Shown here piece after piece: positions 11,085-21,697 of a DNA stretch of 64,000 bases. Each line of letters starts with the position of its first letter. Position 1 is the stretch's first letter. This stretch comes from Gautieria morchelliformis (Eukaryota; Basidiomycota; Agaricomycetes; Gomphales; Gomphaceae): assembly GCA_015179125.1 (NCBI GenBank), contig WHVA01000012.1, positions 62,001-126,000 on the forward strand, in the 5' to 3' direction. The translations under genes were made by a program, and so were the position numbers. Under the pieces are notes generated by a model. The model ran no database searches and was not told the origin of the DNA. It saw only the letters and a program-made list of their open reading frames with translations.

Positions 11085-11889
11085 TGTTACATATTGAGAT
11101 TTCCGCTAAGTCGGAACTGGAAAGGACAGTGGCTTCAACTTATAGGTTGCACCCCCAATGAACTATCGTCCTAAGTATTTCGGAAATGAGTCGGAAGTCG
11201 GAAAGTACTGAACTAAAGGTTGGTCGGAATTTGAGTCGGAACAGAGGCGGAAGGCGGAAGGCGGAAGACGGAAGGCGGAAGACGGAAGACGGAAGGCGGA
11301 AGGCGGAAGGTGGAAGACGGAAGGCGGAAGGCGGAAGGCGGAAGGCAGAAGACGGAAGGCGGAAGACGGAAGGTGGAAGGTGGAAGGCAGAAGATGGAAG
11401 GCGGAAGACGGAAGGCGGAGAGATGGAGGTCTTGCTAGACTCGCTGCACTAAGAACAGGAGATGGAGCGAAGGAAATCAAGTATCGAAGGCGATTATCTG
11501 ATTGCAGAATAACAGACATACATGACAGGCGTTTATACAAAGAGCTGAGACAACAGGTAATGAGATGATACTAAGCAAATTCTGGGGGGAGCGGAAGTCG
11601 GGTAGACATGCATGGGAACTAACTAATTTGGAACAATGGGACTACAAGGGGGGTTCAGGGTAAGGTAAAACAATGGCAAAGAACAAGGGGTCGGAAAACA
11701 TATCTGACAACGAACTACAAGGGTGACCGGATATATGATCGTGATGAACGATGAAGCGGGTCCGGAGTGTCCGAGTAATAGAGTCGAAAGAACAAGGGAG
11801 TAGAACAAGGGGCAGAATGTTGGAATTATTGGAGGGGCGGAAAGGTTGCGGAACTGAAGGTCGGAAGTCGGAAATGCACGGTCGTAACA
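11085..11889 (-). repeat. 5' LTR of GyA#1
   Basis: 805 bp, minus orientation, from TGTTACGACC (11,889) to AATATGTAACA (11,085). A TATA-like TTTGTATAAA lies near 11,540. Downstream of it, in the presumed transcribed leader, is an array of CGGAAGG/CGGAAGA units (11,246-11,425). The leader to the gag ATG is only about 33 nt. The right flank (from 11,890) is GyC pol sequence at the residues ELPP, so this GyA inserted into GyC#2. Confidence 0.88.
11246..11425. repeat. 7-bp minisatellite inside GyA#1 LTR, imperfect
   Basis: About 25 tandem heptamers of CGGAAGG interspersed with CGGAAGA, TGGAAGG and CAGAAGA variants. It is the same unit as the perfect array at 44,571-45,102 but shorter and mutated. 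Confidence 0.93.
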
Positions 11890-13853
11890 TGGCGGGAGTT
11901 CTAATGGAATCCCACTGAATAAGTCCGTGATCCGTTCCATCCATTCCTCGTGGAGGCGAGGAAGGTCATCATCCGTGAGGATGATGGTGGTGGTTGGCTT
12001 AGAAGCCATTAGGCACTGTATGCATCTATTAGGTCCTGCAGCACGCGGAACCGCTTTTCTTTTTCCCATCGCTTTCACCGTCAGGTGAGAATGCCTCTCC
12101 CTACGATTGTAGGGCGAGTTCGAGGACAAGTCGTTCTGCGACTCGTCCTCCTGGCTTCAATGAGCCAGGTTTGGTTTCGGTGCCCGGGTGACCCTGCTCA
12201 CCCTTGGCCCCTTGCTCTCATTCATCGATTCATCATTGTCGAACGAGACCTTGCCCGTGGGGATTATTTCGTTCCCCTTTCAGATCGTCCCTGGGCTCAA
12301 GAAGTCCAGGGTGATGCCAAATCTCCTTAGGAATGGTGTCCCTAAGATCGTGTTGTAATATTCGATGTTCGCTATGTCGAAATATTCGTCGTATGTTTCG
12401 CGACCAAATTTGATGGTCGTGTTCATCCCATAGTTGATCGTGGAACGGCTGCCTATGTAGGCTAGCTGCAGCACGATTGGCGGCTCCAGGGCGAATGTCT
12501 TCATCCCTGTAGCTCACATGAATTCAGGGGATAGTAGTACCCCGTCACTGCCACTATCTAGCAGGCAGTGGGCTTTTACGCCATTTATTTCCCAGTACCC
12601 CGAGAGGGTATGGTTTTCACTGCACGGGCGCGTTGGCCACGTCCTATGCTTGCTTCGGTGGTGATACACCGGCTCAGCCGCCTTGTCTGGCATGACCAAC
12701 ATGCATGCCACCATGACTTTCATGGCGGTGTCGTCCTCCGGCACGAATCTGATTGCACTGGACCTGTAGGTGGTGTCTTCCACCTCTTTGTCCCATTTGT
12801 AATATTGGGACGGCTCGGGATCCCACTCTTCAGCAGGCGCATCTCCGTTGTCCGGGGATTCGTTGGGTTGGGGATCACCCTCCCCCTCTTCATCAATTTG
12901 ATGGAGAGAATTTTGACTGAGATCCATCTCCGGATCTTCGGTCTCATCGTCGTGCCTCGTGGCCGCTGTCCTGATACTGGACCTAATCTGGGGGCACTCC
13001 GCTTTCTTATGGCCAGGTTGGCTGCATTCAAAGCATGTAGCGCTGCTTTGGTTGCCGCTGGGCCGATTGTTAGGCCAGCCCAACACTTTCGTTGGTGGGG
13101 CAGGTCACGGGGACGATCCTGACGCTTGAGGCTGTTTAGCTTTAGGCGGGTGTCCAGCTTGGGCTGGGCGTGGGGGCAGCCGCCGCTGCGATGCTCCACT
13201 TCTCGAGAACAGGCCAGGCCTGGTCAGGCCCGTCTGTGCCACCGGCTTGCTTCCTGTAAGCCGGGCAGCACTTGCAGTTGCCGCTGCACGTTCTGCATGG
13301 CACATCCCCATATTGTATCAGGATGCCTCCTCTATCATTCGGGCCATCTCGAAGAGCTGCTCTATGGAGCTGCTCTCAGTGTTATAGCCCTTTTTGAGGA
13401 CCTCATCGCACAGCGCCAACATGAACCATCTCCGAAACGTGTAGTCATCTGGCAGCTGTATCATATGAGCCGCATATTTCGTGAGTGAGTTCAGCATCTC
13501 CTGAACAGTCTTCATGCCCTGCATGGCCGCATTGAATTTATTTGATGTGTGGTGGTATGTCAGTATGTGCAGGAACCTTTTTTGAAGGCCCTGCATCACT
13601 GTTTCCAGAGTCCAACTGCGGACTTGGTGATCGAAGTGTTCTACGTTTCGAAGGAACCATTTCTGGGCTTCGCCAGTCAGGCGAGTGCCCACGTAGCCAA
13701 CCTGCATGTCTATGCTGGTTGGCCCTAGGAGGCAGTTCATTTTCAGCCATCGTAAGATGGCTGCAATGAAGATTTCAAACTCTTCGAGGTCAGATCCCCT
13801 GGCGTATGGCTCAGGGTGAGCCAGCTTCATGCCGGCTTTCGCTAGCACAGACT
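11890..13853 (-). pseudogene. GyC#2 fragment: gag, protease and start of pol
   Basis: Minus-strand piece of a chromovirus-like gypsy element of the same family as 17,076-41,695. Gag runs 13,848-13,318 (LAKAGMKLAHPEPYARG, LTGEAQKWFL, TYHHTSNKF), followed by a knuckle CFECSQPGHKKAEC (about 13,035), an acidic linker, and a retropepsin with CLLDSGSDG (about 12,550) and ILGTPFLRRFG (about 12,335). A basic pol N-terminus (12,129-11,890) ends at ELPP, where the GyA#1 LTR enters. Frames are interrupted at several points. The left end of gag adjoins an unrelated LTR-like segment at 13,854. This copy retains all four knuckle ligands, unlike the longer copy. Confidence 0.85.
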
Positions 13854-14321
13854 GTTATGATATTCAAGTTACGACATTAATGACATCACCCAGATCTGAA
13901 TCTAAAATATACTGACGTCACTGAACCACACGATCCCCAAAATCCATGCCCGCGTCCATACACAGATACACAGAAATACCCCCGAATCCCCTGACTCGCA
14001 TACACGCGACGCCGGACCAATACACTTCCACACATGCGCACAGGGCACGCCAAGCCGATGTCATCATATTACATATGCTGATCCCATCAATCTCGACCGA
14101 GGGACCGACCCGAGACACAGATCCCCGCTTAGGCACCAACTCAGTCGCGATCAAGACACGATACACATTCGATCATCCCTGAGTGGCCTCGACCGCAGCT
14201 CCACAATTTCTCTTATATATCACACACATGTCCCTCCACACCACCGCCTTATGCACTACAAACTCTTAGTATCACCTTGTACTATTCACTTGAGAGCTCA
14301 TCCCAGGCTCCACTCCACGTT
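13854..14321 (+). repeat. Unidentified LTR-like segment
   Basis: It begins TGTTATGATATTC directly where GyC#2 gag homology ends. It is C/A-rich, has a TATA-like CTTATATATCAC near 14,215, and stops abruptly where copia RNase H coding begins (about 14,322). Size, TG start and promoter-like motif suggest the 5' part of an LTR cut by a rearrangement. I found no second copy and no target duplication in the window, so the call is tentative. Confidence 0.35.
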
Positions 14322-14749
14322 CACAGAGTCATAGGCGTTCATATTCGGCATATTTATTTCAGATTGATGGGGGCACTGTTTCATGGAGTTGCCAGAAACA
14401 ATTGATAGTAGCCCTCTCATCAACTGAAGCCGAATTCATCGCCCTGACCCATGCGGGCAAAGAGGCTCTTTGGATGCGCCGTTTTATTTCTGAAATATTC
14501 CAACCGCTGAACAGACCCATCCAAGTTTATTCAGACAATCAATCAGCCATTGCCATCATGTATGGCACTCAACAACACACGAGAACCAAGCATTTCGACA
14601 TCAGATTATATTTCCTCCGAGATATAATCAAAAATCAAGAAGCCAAGCTTGTTTATTTGCCAACAGAACAAATGTTGGCAGATATTCTCACTAAAGGACT
14701 TCCTAGTCCTAGAGTGAAGATCCTCAACGAGAAGCTTGGAATATATTAG
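14322..14749 (+). pseudogene. Cop#3: copia RNase H 3' fragment
   Basis: C-terminal end of a copia polyprotein, near-identical to the end of Cop#2: INdicative pieces are FQIDGGTVSWS, ALSSTEAEFIALTHAG, YSDNQSAIAI and ADILTKGLPSPRVKIL. It ends at a stop at 14,747-14,749, followed by a polypurine tract TTGAGGGGGCG and the 3' LTR. Everything upstream of the RNase H is missing; the truncation point is about 14,322. Confidence 0.88.
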
Positions 14750-14762
14750 GCTTGAGGGGGCG

Positions 14763-15185
14763 TGTTGGGTGCATTTATGCTCCTGCACCAAAATCAAGCC
14801 AAATAGATTCCACCATTCGGATTTCTTTTGATTTTGACTTGAAACCATGCTGACATTCATTCTATGATTTGTCAAATTTTTCTTTGATTTTTCGAAGCTG
14901 TATTTGTACTTCTTTTCATGTTCTGTCCAACCGACCCTTTGTGGGTGGTTGTGGACAAGTTTCCTTTTTGAGCTGTGGCTGTTCACTACCGTGCTACGTT
15001 CTATGGGCGCTTAGCATGGCACACCGTGGCATCAGGGGCGCTAAAGCACCGGCTAGTAGTACATGCGCATGAGACACATTTCCCTCCTCTCTCAGTGACA
15101 ACTAAATGCACTGAGAGAGTGAATTAATTTCTAGTCTTTTGAGCACCAAGTCCAGTCCTACTGCCAATAATTCCTGTCCTCTACA
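14763..15185 (+). repeat. 3' LTR of Cop#3
   Basis: 423 bp, TGTTGGGTGCATTTATGC to CCTCTACA. It is the same family as the Cop#2 LTRs, diverged in the middle. It is followed by GGCTA (15,186-15,190), the expected right target duplication; the sequence then continues as LTR-D (minus), so Cop#3 had inserted into LTR-D. Confidence 0.87.
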
Positions 15186-16150
15186 GGCTAAGGTAACGAA
15201 GGTGGAGTATGAAAACTCACCAGTGGTGCTTAAGTCCTCCTCTGGTTGAAGATAGGAATCTACAGGAGAGGGTTCAAGACAATGGTCACAGTGGGTCAAG
15301 TTTTGCACAAGATAGACATGATAATTGAACTGGAGAATATACATGCAAATGTAAACTACTTATATCGAATACTCATATGGTATCAGCGAATAGGGAAGAG
15401 GCCATCTTGAGTCAGGGTTGGATAGGGGTGCACAGTCAGGATACGAAAACTCACCAGTGGTGCTTAAGTCCTCCTCTGGTCAAAGATAGGAATCTACAGG
15501 AGAGGGTTCAAGACAATGGTCACAGTGGGTCAAGTTTTGCACAAGATAGACGTATGATAATTGAACTGGAGAATATACATGCAAATGTAAACTACTTATA
15601 TCGAATACTCATATGGTATCAGCGAATAGGGGAGAGGCCGTCTTGAGTCAGGGTTGGATAGGGGTGTGCAGTCAGGATACAAATAGATGAAACACATATA
15701 CAATAGAATGAAAGAGGAGTGCGAATGTGAAACAATGGGGAGGAGAGAGGGCGAAGGTACCTATGTATGAAAACATGCCTTGAGACCTGCATACATGTTA
15801 CCCTGCACAGACTCTTCGTCTGCTGGGTTGATCCCACATGATCTACAGGTAGGACATCCCGCGAATGTATTCCGGCCATACAAACACCGAAAGGGGTTAA
15901 GTCGGGAAGATGATAGGTCTAGTGATGAACCATCAAGCCAGGTAGAGGATGTCGATCATGTTTGATGGCATGCCTGCTGGCGAATGATGTGAGCAGCGAA
16001 TAATTGTTTGGCGAATGTGGCGAAGGGCGAATGGAGCGAACATAGAGGAGGTGTGGTTGAAGGGAGGGGCAAAGACAAGCAAACATGGAGGAGGAGTGGT
16101 GAAAGGGAAAATAGTGATAGCTGGGTACAAGAAATAAACAAGTCATGACA
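15186..16150 (-). repeat. LTR-D, minus copy, broken by Cop#3
   Basis: Similar over most of its length to the plus-strand solo LTR-D (27,618-36,809 minus Cop#2), in inverted orientation. It starts on the minus strand at 16,150 with TGTCATGAC inside GyA RNase H coding sequence (after IPDA). Its 3' end is missing because of the Cop#3 insertion. Copies share GGGATCAACCCAGCAGAC and CATATGAGTATTCGATATAAGTAG. An internal segment of about 235 bp is tandemly duplicated in this copy only. Confidence 0.85.
15208..15680. repeat. Tandem duplication (about 235 bp x2) within LTR-D
   Basis: Two adjacent near-identical copies, about 15,208-15,442 and 15,443-15,680. Each starts at GAAAACTCACCAGTGGTGC and ends at GTCAGGATAC. 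Differences are few (TTGAAG versus CAAAG; an inserted GT; GGAAGAGG versus GGGAGAGG). The plus-strand LTR-D copy carries this segment once. Confidence 0.92.
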
Positions 16151-17070
16151 GGCATCTGGAATCCAGAAACCGAGAATAGGAGCCGTAGTGAAGGCCACCT
16201 TGAGGGTTTCGAATGCTGAGCGGCATTCCGGAGTGAAATTCCATGGAGCACCCTTCCTGGTGAGACGCGTGAGTGGAACAGTAATGTTGGAAAAGTTATA
16301 GATGAAACATCAGTAAAAATTGGTGAAGCCAAGGAAAGACTGCACATCCTTAACACATCGGGGTTCCGGCCATTCTTGAATTGCCTTGACTTTGTCCTCT
16401 GCCATGGTGAGACCTGTGTTGGGTGCATTTATGCTCCTGCACCAAAATCAAGCATAATATATTCGATTTATTGTATGGTGTTTCAATCTCTTTTCACATT
16501 GTTCTTGTACCATGCATTCATTTCTCTGATTATTTTCGAAATTTCCCAGTCACTCCCTACCTCTCCATTTCATTTTGTTATCTCTATTTTCACAAGCGGC
16601 TGCACCCAGCGGAGTTTAAAATGACTTCAACGCACGAGCTCTTGAGCGCTAAAGAGCCAGGTAATAGTACATGCACAGTGAGACAGATTTCCCCCTCTCT
16701 CAGTGACAACTAAATTCACTGAGAGAGGCAAGTAAATTAGTCTTGGTTTCCTTCGATTTATTGACCTAGAAATCCTGTAGTGAATTAATTTCTAGTCTTC
16801 TTTTGAGCACCAAGTCCAGTCCTACTGCCTATAATTCCTGTCCTCTACAACCTGTTGGAGAGAGGAGGATATAGCCTAGGTATTCGACCATGTCACGATG
16901 CCATTCACATTTCTCTGCTTTTGCGTAGAGGTGGTGTTTGTGGAGACAGTGGAGTACCTCATGGACATGTTCCTGATGTTCTTCCGGTGTGTTAGAATAG
17001 ATGAGGAGGTCGGAAAATACGTCGTTCATGAATCACTGAAAAGCGGCGGGAGCATTGGTTAGACCAAAAG
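16151..17070 (-). pseudogene. GyA#2 pol, 3' half (RT end and RNase H start)
   Basis: This is the downstream half of the GyA#2 pol that is split by GyC: it continues the frame that stops at 41,701. From 17,070 it reads PFGLTNAPAAFQ, a TGA in place of Trp, then FMNDVFSDLLIYSN, where the usual Y-x-D-D has lost one Asp by an in-frame deletion. After the solo copia LTR (16,417-16,849) it resumes [20 protein letters not shown] and SFLGFTNFY to about 16,151, where LTR-D enters. The RT palm is therefore inactive. Confidence 0.87.
16417..16849 (+). repeat. Solo copia (Cop) LTR in GyA#2 pol
   Basis: 433 bp, TGTTGGGTGC to CCTCTACA, flanked by the duplication ACCTG (16,412-16,416 and 16,850-16,854). It contains the conserved inverted repeat CTCTCTCAGTGA / TCACTGAGAGAG. 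No internal sequence is present. Confidence 0.93.
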
Positions 17071-17075
17071 GCATG

Positions 17076-17307
17076 CGTAAATATAGATATTTACCTGTGT
17101 TGCCGCGAGGCAACACATAATAGCTAGTAGCTTACATAGCACCGGTGGGTCCTTGCAGACCCACTGTATAGTTCTTGCGTGGGAATCCCCCGGGATTTCC
17201 CAGCTTATCTCTACTTGTAACTGTCACTATGTCGTACTAGAATCACCACCGTTTGGTCAAGTTCTGTTACCTTGTGATACCACAAGTGATAAGCCACACA
17301 CCTTATA
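17076..17307 (+). repeat. 5' LTR of GyC#1
   Basis: 232 bp. Its first base is C instead of the T seen in the 3' LTR (TGTAAATATAG), and it ends CACACACCTTATA instead of CATCTTACA, so both termini carry transitions. An inner inverted motif GTGTTGCCGCGAGGCAACAC is present (17,096-17,115). Confidence 0.93.
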
Positions 17308-17455
17308 CCTTTTTGAACTTCTAACGACTGTTTGCCTAGCAAACAGTTGAAGAGTGGTTCCTGCAGCATCTTAGACAAGACCGCTGTGCTGACGATTGGA
17401 AAATCGTCAGAAAATGAACGTAGTACGAATACTACAATCGACTGTGCACCTGCGA

Positions 17456-18472
17456 TGTACCCGCTCAGTCGAACGACACAATCTCACAGTTCGCGCAACA
17501 AAACCCCGGCGCAGCCTAGCGACACCACGGATGACACTACCTTGGGCTCAGGGCCCAAGGAGATAGAAGACGGCAAAGTCATAGACCTCGCCGCACCCGT
17601 CCTGGCACCAGAGGACATGGACACCATTGACCACGTGTCTCCGAGCATGGACAAAGTGGAGGGACAGGACAGGGACAAGTCATGCTCCCCATCCCGCTCA
17701 CCCCCACCTCACGATAAGGGCAAGGGCTGAGACAGATCACCTGTCAGCAATGACAAAGGCTCAACATCGGACTGGACATCGCGACAACTTAAGAGCCGCA
17801 ACGCAGCCCCCCGGTCGAAAAATCAGACAACCATTGCTCCTCCCAAGGAACAACATCAAAAACGACGAGCACCTGAGGACAGTCAGGACTCGGAATACTC
17901 GAGCTCAAGTCAAAAGAGCTCAAGGACAAACACCGCTGATGAAACAACTGTGACCATGCAGCTGAACAATCAGCTACACGAAGCAACCCAACGCATTGGC
18001 CACACCAATGCGAGGAACGAGCAGATAGGCCACGAGCTGGAGAACGTGGCAGACGGGATCGCCGGCATAGTCACGATGGCACACGGACTAGCCAGGTCGC
18101 TCGCGGGTCTGTGAGCATCGCTGGCTGAATCCCACACGGATGTGCGCCAGAGCAACACAGAAATTGCTGGCGTACGGGCTGTTAGAAACACTGAAGAAAT
18201 ACTGTATCGTATCACTATCCTCATTACTACACTCGTCGATATCAAACAGAACCAACTACCCACACCCGCACATGCATATACTCACTCCAACCCATCCCCG
18301 ACATCGCCGAACTCCAACACACACGTTCGAACCTACTCAATCCAGGCACCAGATTACTCCGATGATGCAGGAAGCCATACCATATGCTCTCACAGTCCAG
18401 AACACCCCTATACGCCCTACACAAGCACGCTGAGCCTGGTCCCAAGACCTACACATCGTATGATCACGTGAT
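17456..18472 (+). pseudogene. GyC upstream ORF, unknown function, coiled-coil-like
   Basis: An open frame upstream of gag, starting at an ATG at 17,456 (MYPLSRTTQSHSS) and ending at 18,470-18,472. It is interrupted by two TGA codons (17,728; about 18,112), both explained by CGA to TGA. The N-terminal part is Ser/Thr/Pro/Asp-rich. The middle (about 17,955-18,230) has heptad-like spacing (NQLHEATQRIGHTNARNEQI), suggesting a coiled coil. The C-terminus is Pro/Ser/Tyr-rich. I recognise no domain. It could be an accessory protein or an N-terminal gag extension read from a longer transcript. Confidence 0.5.
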
Positions 18473-18982
18473 CTAATCAAGGGACGTGACTTGACGGGTC
18501 GGCCCTGTATAAATCTCGAACCTCTTCCCCTATTCCTCCCCACATGCCATACACCCCTTTTATCGATACAATTCAACCCCTAACTGACATGTACACGTCG
18601 ACACTAACCTTGACATTTCCCTTGCATCTATCCTTTGTTCCAGTTGCATCACATCCAAGAAAACCAAGAGTTTTCTTCAGTAGTTAAATACCACAACTTG
18701 TACGCTACATTCTAGCAGTGAAATCCGATACTATTTGCTCTACATCGCAATAGCTAAGTCTTGATAGCATATATCATCAGACGCATATACTTGGTTATAT
18801 GGGCAGATATTTTACTATCTCTGATTCACACTCGATTTATCTCACGTTCAGAGATTAAATCATATCACTTTCAACATTATTTTCAAATACTAATAAGACG
18901 GGCGACACTACAAGCCCTTGAAGACAAGAATGAGCATCGCCACTGCTGAACATCCCGTCCGTACAGGACATACAGTTCAGGA
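18473..18982 (+). promoter_or_regulatory. GyC spacer with TATA-like motif before gag
   Basis: No ORF of note. TGTATAAATC at about 18,508 resembles a TATA box and is followed by C/T-rich sequence. This would allow an internal transcript starting between the upstream ORF and gag (ATG at 18,983). Inference only. Confidence 0.3.
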
Positions 18983-21200
18983 ATGAATCGAGACACCGCG
19001 GGACCAACACCGCCCCAGCGAGGGATGGCAAAACCATCCAACAGGCGAGCCACAAACAGGTGGCCTGCCTCAGAGGTCGACTCTGAGGACATGGCCACGA
19101 GCCTGGAGCTCAAAGTCGAGCACTGGCAACAGAAAGAGGCACAAGCTGCCCATCACTATACGGGCACCCTGGAGCTGCGCAGACAGCATGCCAAAGAGGC
19201 TGTGATTCAAGCGCAGAGCACCCAGCTACCAAATGAGCAGCAGGAGCATGTCGTTCAGGAGGCCAGACAAGCACATTCTGCTCTCTCGAGCAGGCTGTGA
19301 GTCCAGAACACGGGATTGACAGGGGACACCCAACATCAATCCCCGCAAAGCAGTGAGCAGCTAGAAACTGCCCCGCCACATGCTGCTGTGCAGCTGCACA
19401 AAAGATCCGTTGCCTTGACTGAAGGTCAAGGCATCCTGGACCAGGTCGAAGGCTCACAAGAGCCATATGACAGCATCACACGGATGATCCGTGTAGCACT
19501 CATGGATGCTGCAGACACAGACCCTGAAAAGTCCATGCTCGCGAAAGCCGGCGTAAAGCTGGCACACCCCGAGCCATATGCCAGAGGTTTGGACCTCGAA
19601 GAATTCGAGGGGTTCGTAGCGGGCATCTTGAGGTGGCTCAAGATGAACTGCCTACTAGGGCGAACCACTGTGCAGATGCAGGTGGATTACCTGGGCACTT
19701 GCCTAACTGGTGAAGCCCAAGAATGGTTCGTTTGAAACATTGAGTGTTTTGACCGTCAGGTCCATGAATGGACCTTGGAAATGGCTATGCAAGGGCTGCA
19801 GAAAAGATTCATGCACACCCTCACATATCACCACGCGTCGAATTTGTTCGACGCGGTCGTGCAAGGCATGAAGACTGTTCAGGAAATGCTGAACGAGCTC
19901 ACGAAGTACTCAGCGTGGATGATACAACCACCCGATGAATACACACTCCGGAGACAGTTCATGTCAGCATTGTGCGATACATTGCGCAATGAATTCCTGA
20001 AGAAAGGCTACAACGCCGAGTCCAGCTCGATCGATCAGCTCTTCGAAGCTGCCCGAATGATCGAGGAAGCATCCCGGTACAACCAAGGGATGTGGCAGGC
20101 AGAAACCGCGGCCGCAACGGCCATCACATCACGGCTTGCGACAAGCAAGCCAACCGCACAGTCGGGCTTTAACAAGCCCACTGCATTCCAGGCAAACAAT
20201 GCCTTCCGCTGACCCATGGCGACAAAGCCGCCACAAACAGGTCATCCGCCTCAGGCGTTGGGAAGCTTGGCAAAGCCAAGCTACCTGCAAAAGCCATCTT
20301 GCCACCCTCCAGATAGGCTGCAAAATGCCCATAGCCATGCAAGCTGCTTTGAATGCAGCCAGACAGGCCACATTAAGGCGAATTTCCCACACCTGAGGCC
20401 GAAAGTGCGGACAGCAGCCATACAGCAGGACGACGATGAGGGTCCAGAGGATCCCATCAATACCTCTCTTCAAGAGGTTGAAGAGGGGGAGGGTGACCCT
20501 CAGTTTCCTGAGGATCAAGAAGGGAACGGCGAGCCAGCAGAAGCCTGGGAGCCGGAACCATCCCAATACTATGATTGGGATGAAGACATGGCAGACAACC
20601 AGACTGCATACAGATCCAGTGCGATTAGAATCATGCAGGTAGACAAGACAGCCAAAGTCATGGCTGCTCAAACGATGGCCCCAGACAAGGCAGCCGAACT
20701 GATGTATCATCATCGGAGCAAACACCGCACGTGACCGGTACAGCTGCGCAGCAAAAACCATACCCTGTCAGGGTACTGGGAAATCGGTGACACAAAGGCC
20801 CACTGTCTACTAGACAGTGGGAGTGAAGGGGTACTGTTATCCCCTGAATTCACTCGTGCCACTGGCATTAAGACATTTGCCTTGGAACAGCCAATTTCCC
20901 TGCAATTGGCATGCATCGGTAGTCGATCAATGATCAACTACGGGACAAACACGACCATTATATTTGGTCGCAAAACAGTCGAAGAATACTTCAATGTGGC
21001 GAACGTCGAGTACTATGACACTATCTTGGGGACTCCGTTCCTAAGGAAACTAGGAGTGACCCTGGACTTTGCCAGTCCAGGGATGATCCGTGTGGGGAAT
21101 GAAACTGTCCCCACAGGAAAAGTAAGCTTCGACAATGAAAAGTCATTGAAGAACGGCGCGGACCCAAAGGTGAGTAGAATCACCTCGGGGCCCACACCCC
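18983..21200 (+). pseudogene. GyC#1 gag-protease
   Basis: Essentially one frame from the ATG at 18,983 to the Cop#1 insertion, with in-frame TGA at 19,298, 19,734, about 20,210 and 20,732. At 19,734 the second copy shows the ancestral codon class (WFLRN), so CGA became TGA. Parts: glutamine/alanine-rich N-terminus, Retrotrans_gag core (19,530-20,080), knuckle region CFECSQTGHIKANF near 20,350 whose fourth ligand is Phe rather than Cys, acidic linker, and retropepsin with CLLDSGSEG (about 20,810) and ILGTPFLRKLG (about 21,030). Cop#1 inserted right after SGPTP. Confidence 0.87.
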
Positions 21201-21684
21201 TGTTAGCAACTAGGGGCTATGGCAGGGAAGGTTCGGTAGAGTTCTTAGAAAGCTAAAATCAAATACACTCTCTCAGTGAATTTATTGTCACTGATGTATT
21301 AATACAATACCTAAAATCAAATACACTACATGATTTTCAGTCAACATGCTATGTAAATATGAAAGATACTACTCGCCTCTCTCAGTGAATTTATTGTCAC
21401 TGAGAGAGGAGTGTAATCCTGTCTCAGAAGGCATATACTTGCACCCGGCCCTTTAGCGCCCAAGGGCTCGCGCGTCGAAGTCATTTCAAACTCCGCTGGG
21501 TGCAGCCGCCTGTGAAAATAGAAATAACAGAATGGAATGGAGAGATAGGGAGTGACTAGAAAATTTCGAAAATAAGCAGGGGAGTGGATGCATGGTACAA
21601 GAACAGTATGAGAAAATATTGAAACACAATAAATTGAATATATTATGCTTGATGTTGGGTGCAGGAGCATAAATGCACCCAACA
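21201..21684 (-). repeat. 3' LTR of Cop#1
   Basis: 484 bp, minus orientation TGTTGGGTGCATTTATGC to TTGCTAACA. An 11-bp inverted repeat (TGTTGGGTGCA / TGCACCCAACA) sits at its outer end, and an inverted pair CCTCTCTCAGTGA / TCACTGAGAGAGG at about 21,377-21,410. A polypurine tract (minus TTGAGGGGGCG, 21,685-21,695) precedes it. Confidence 0.95.
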
Positions 21685-21697
21685 CGCCCCCTCAAGC

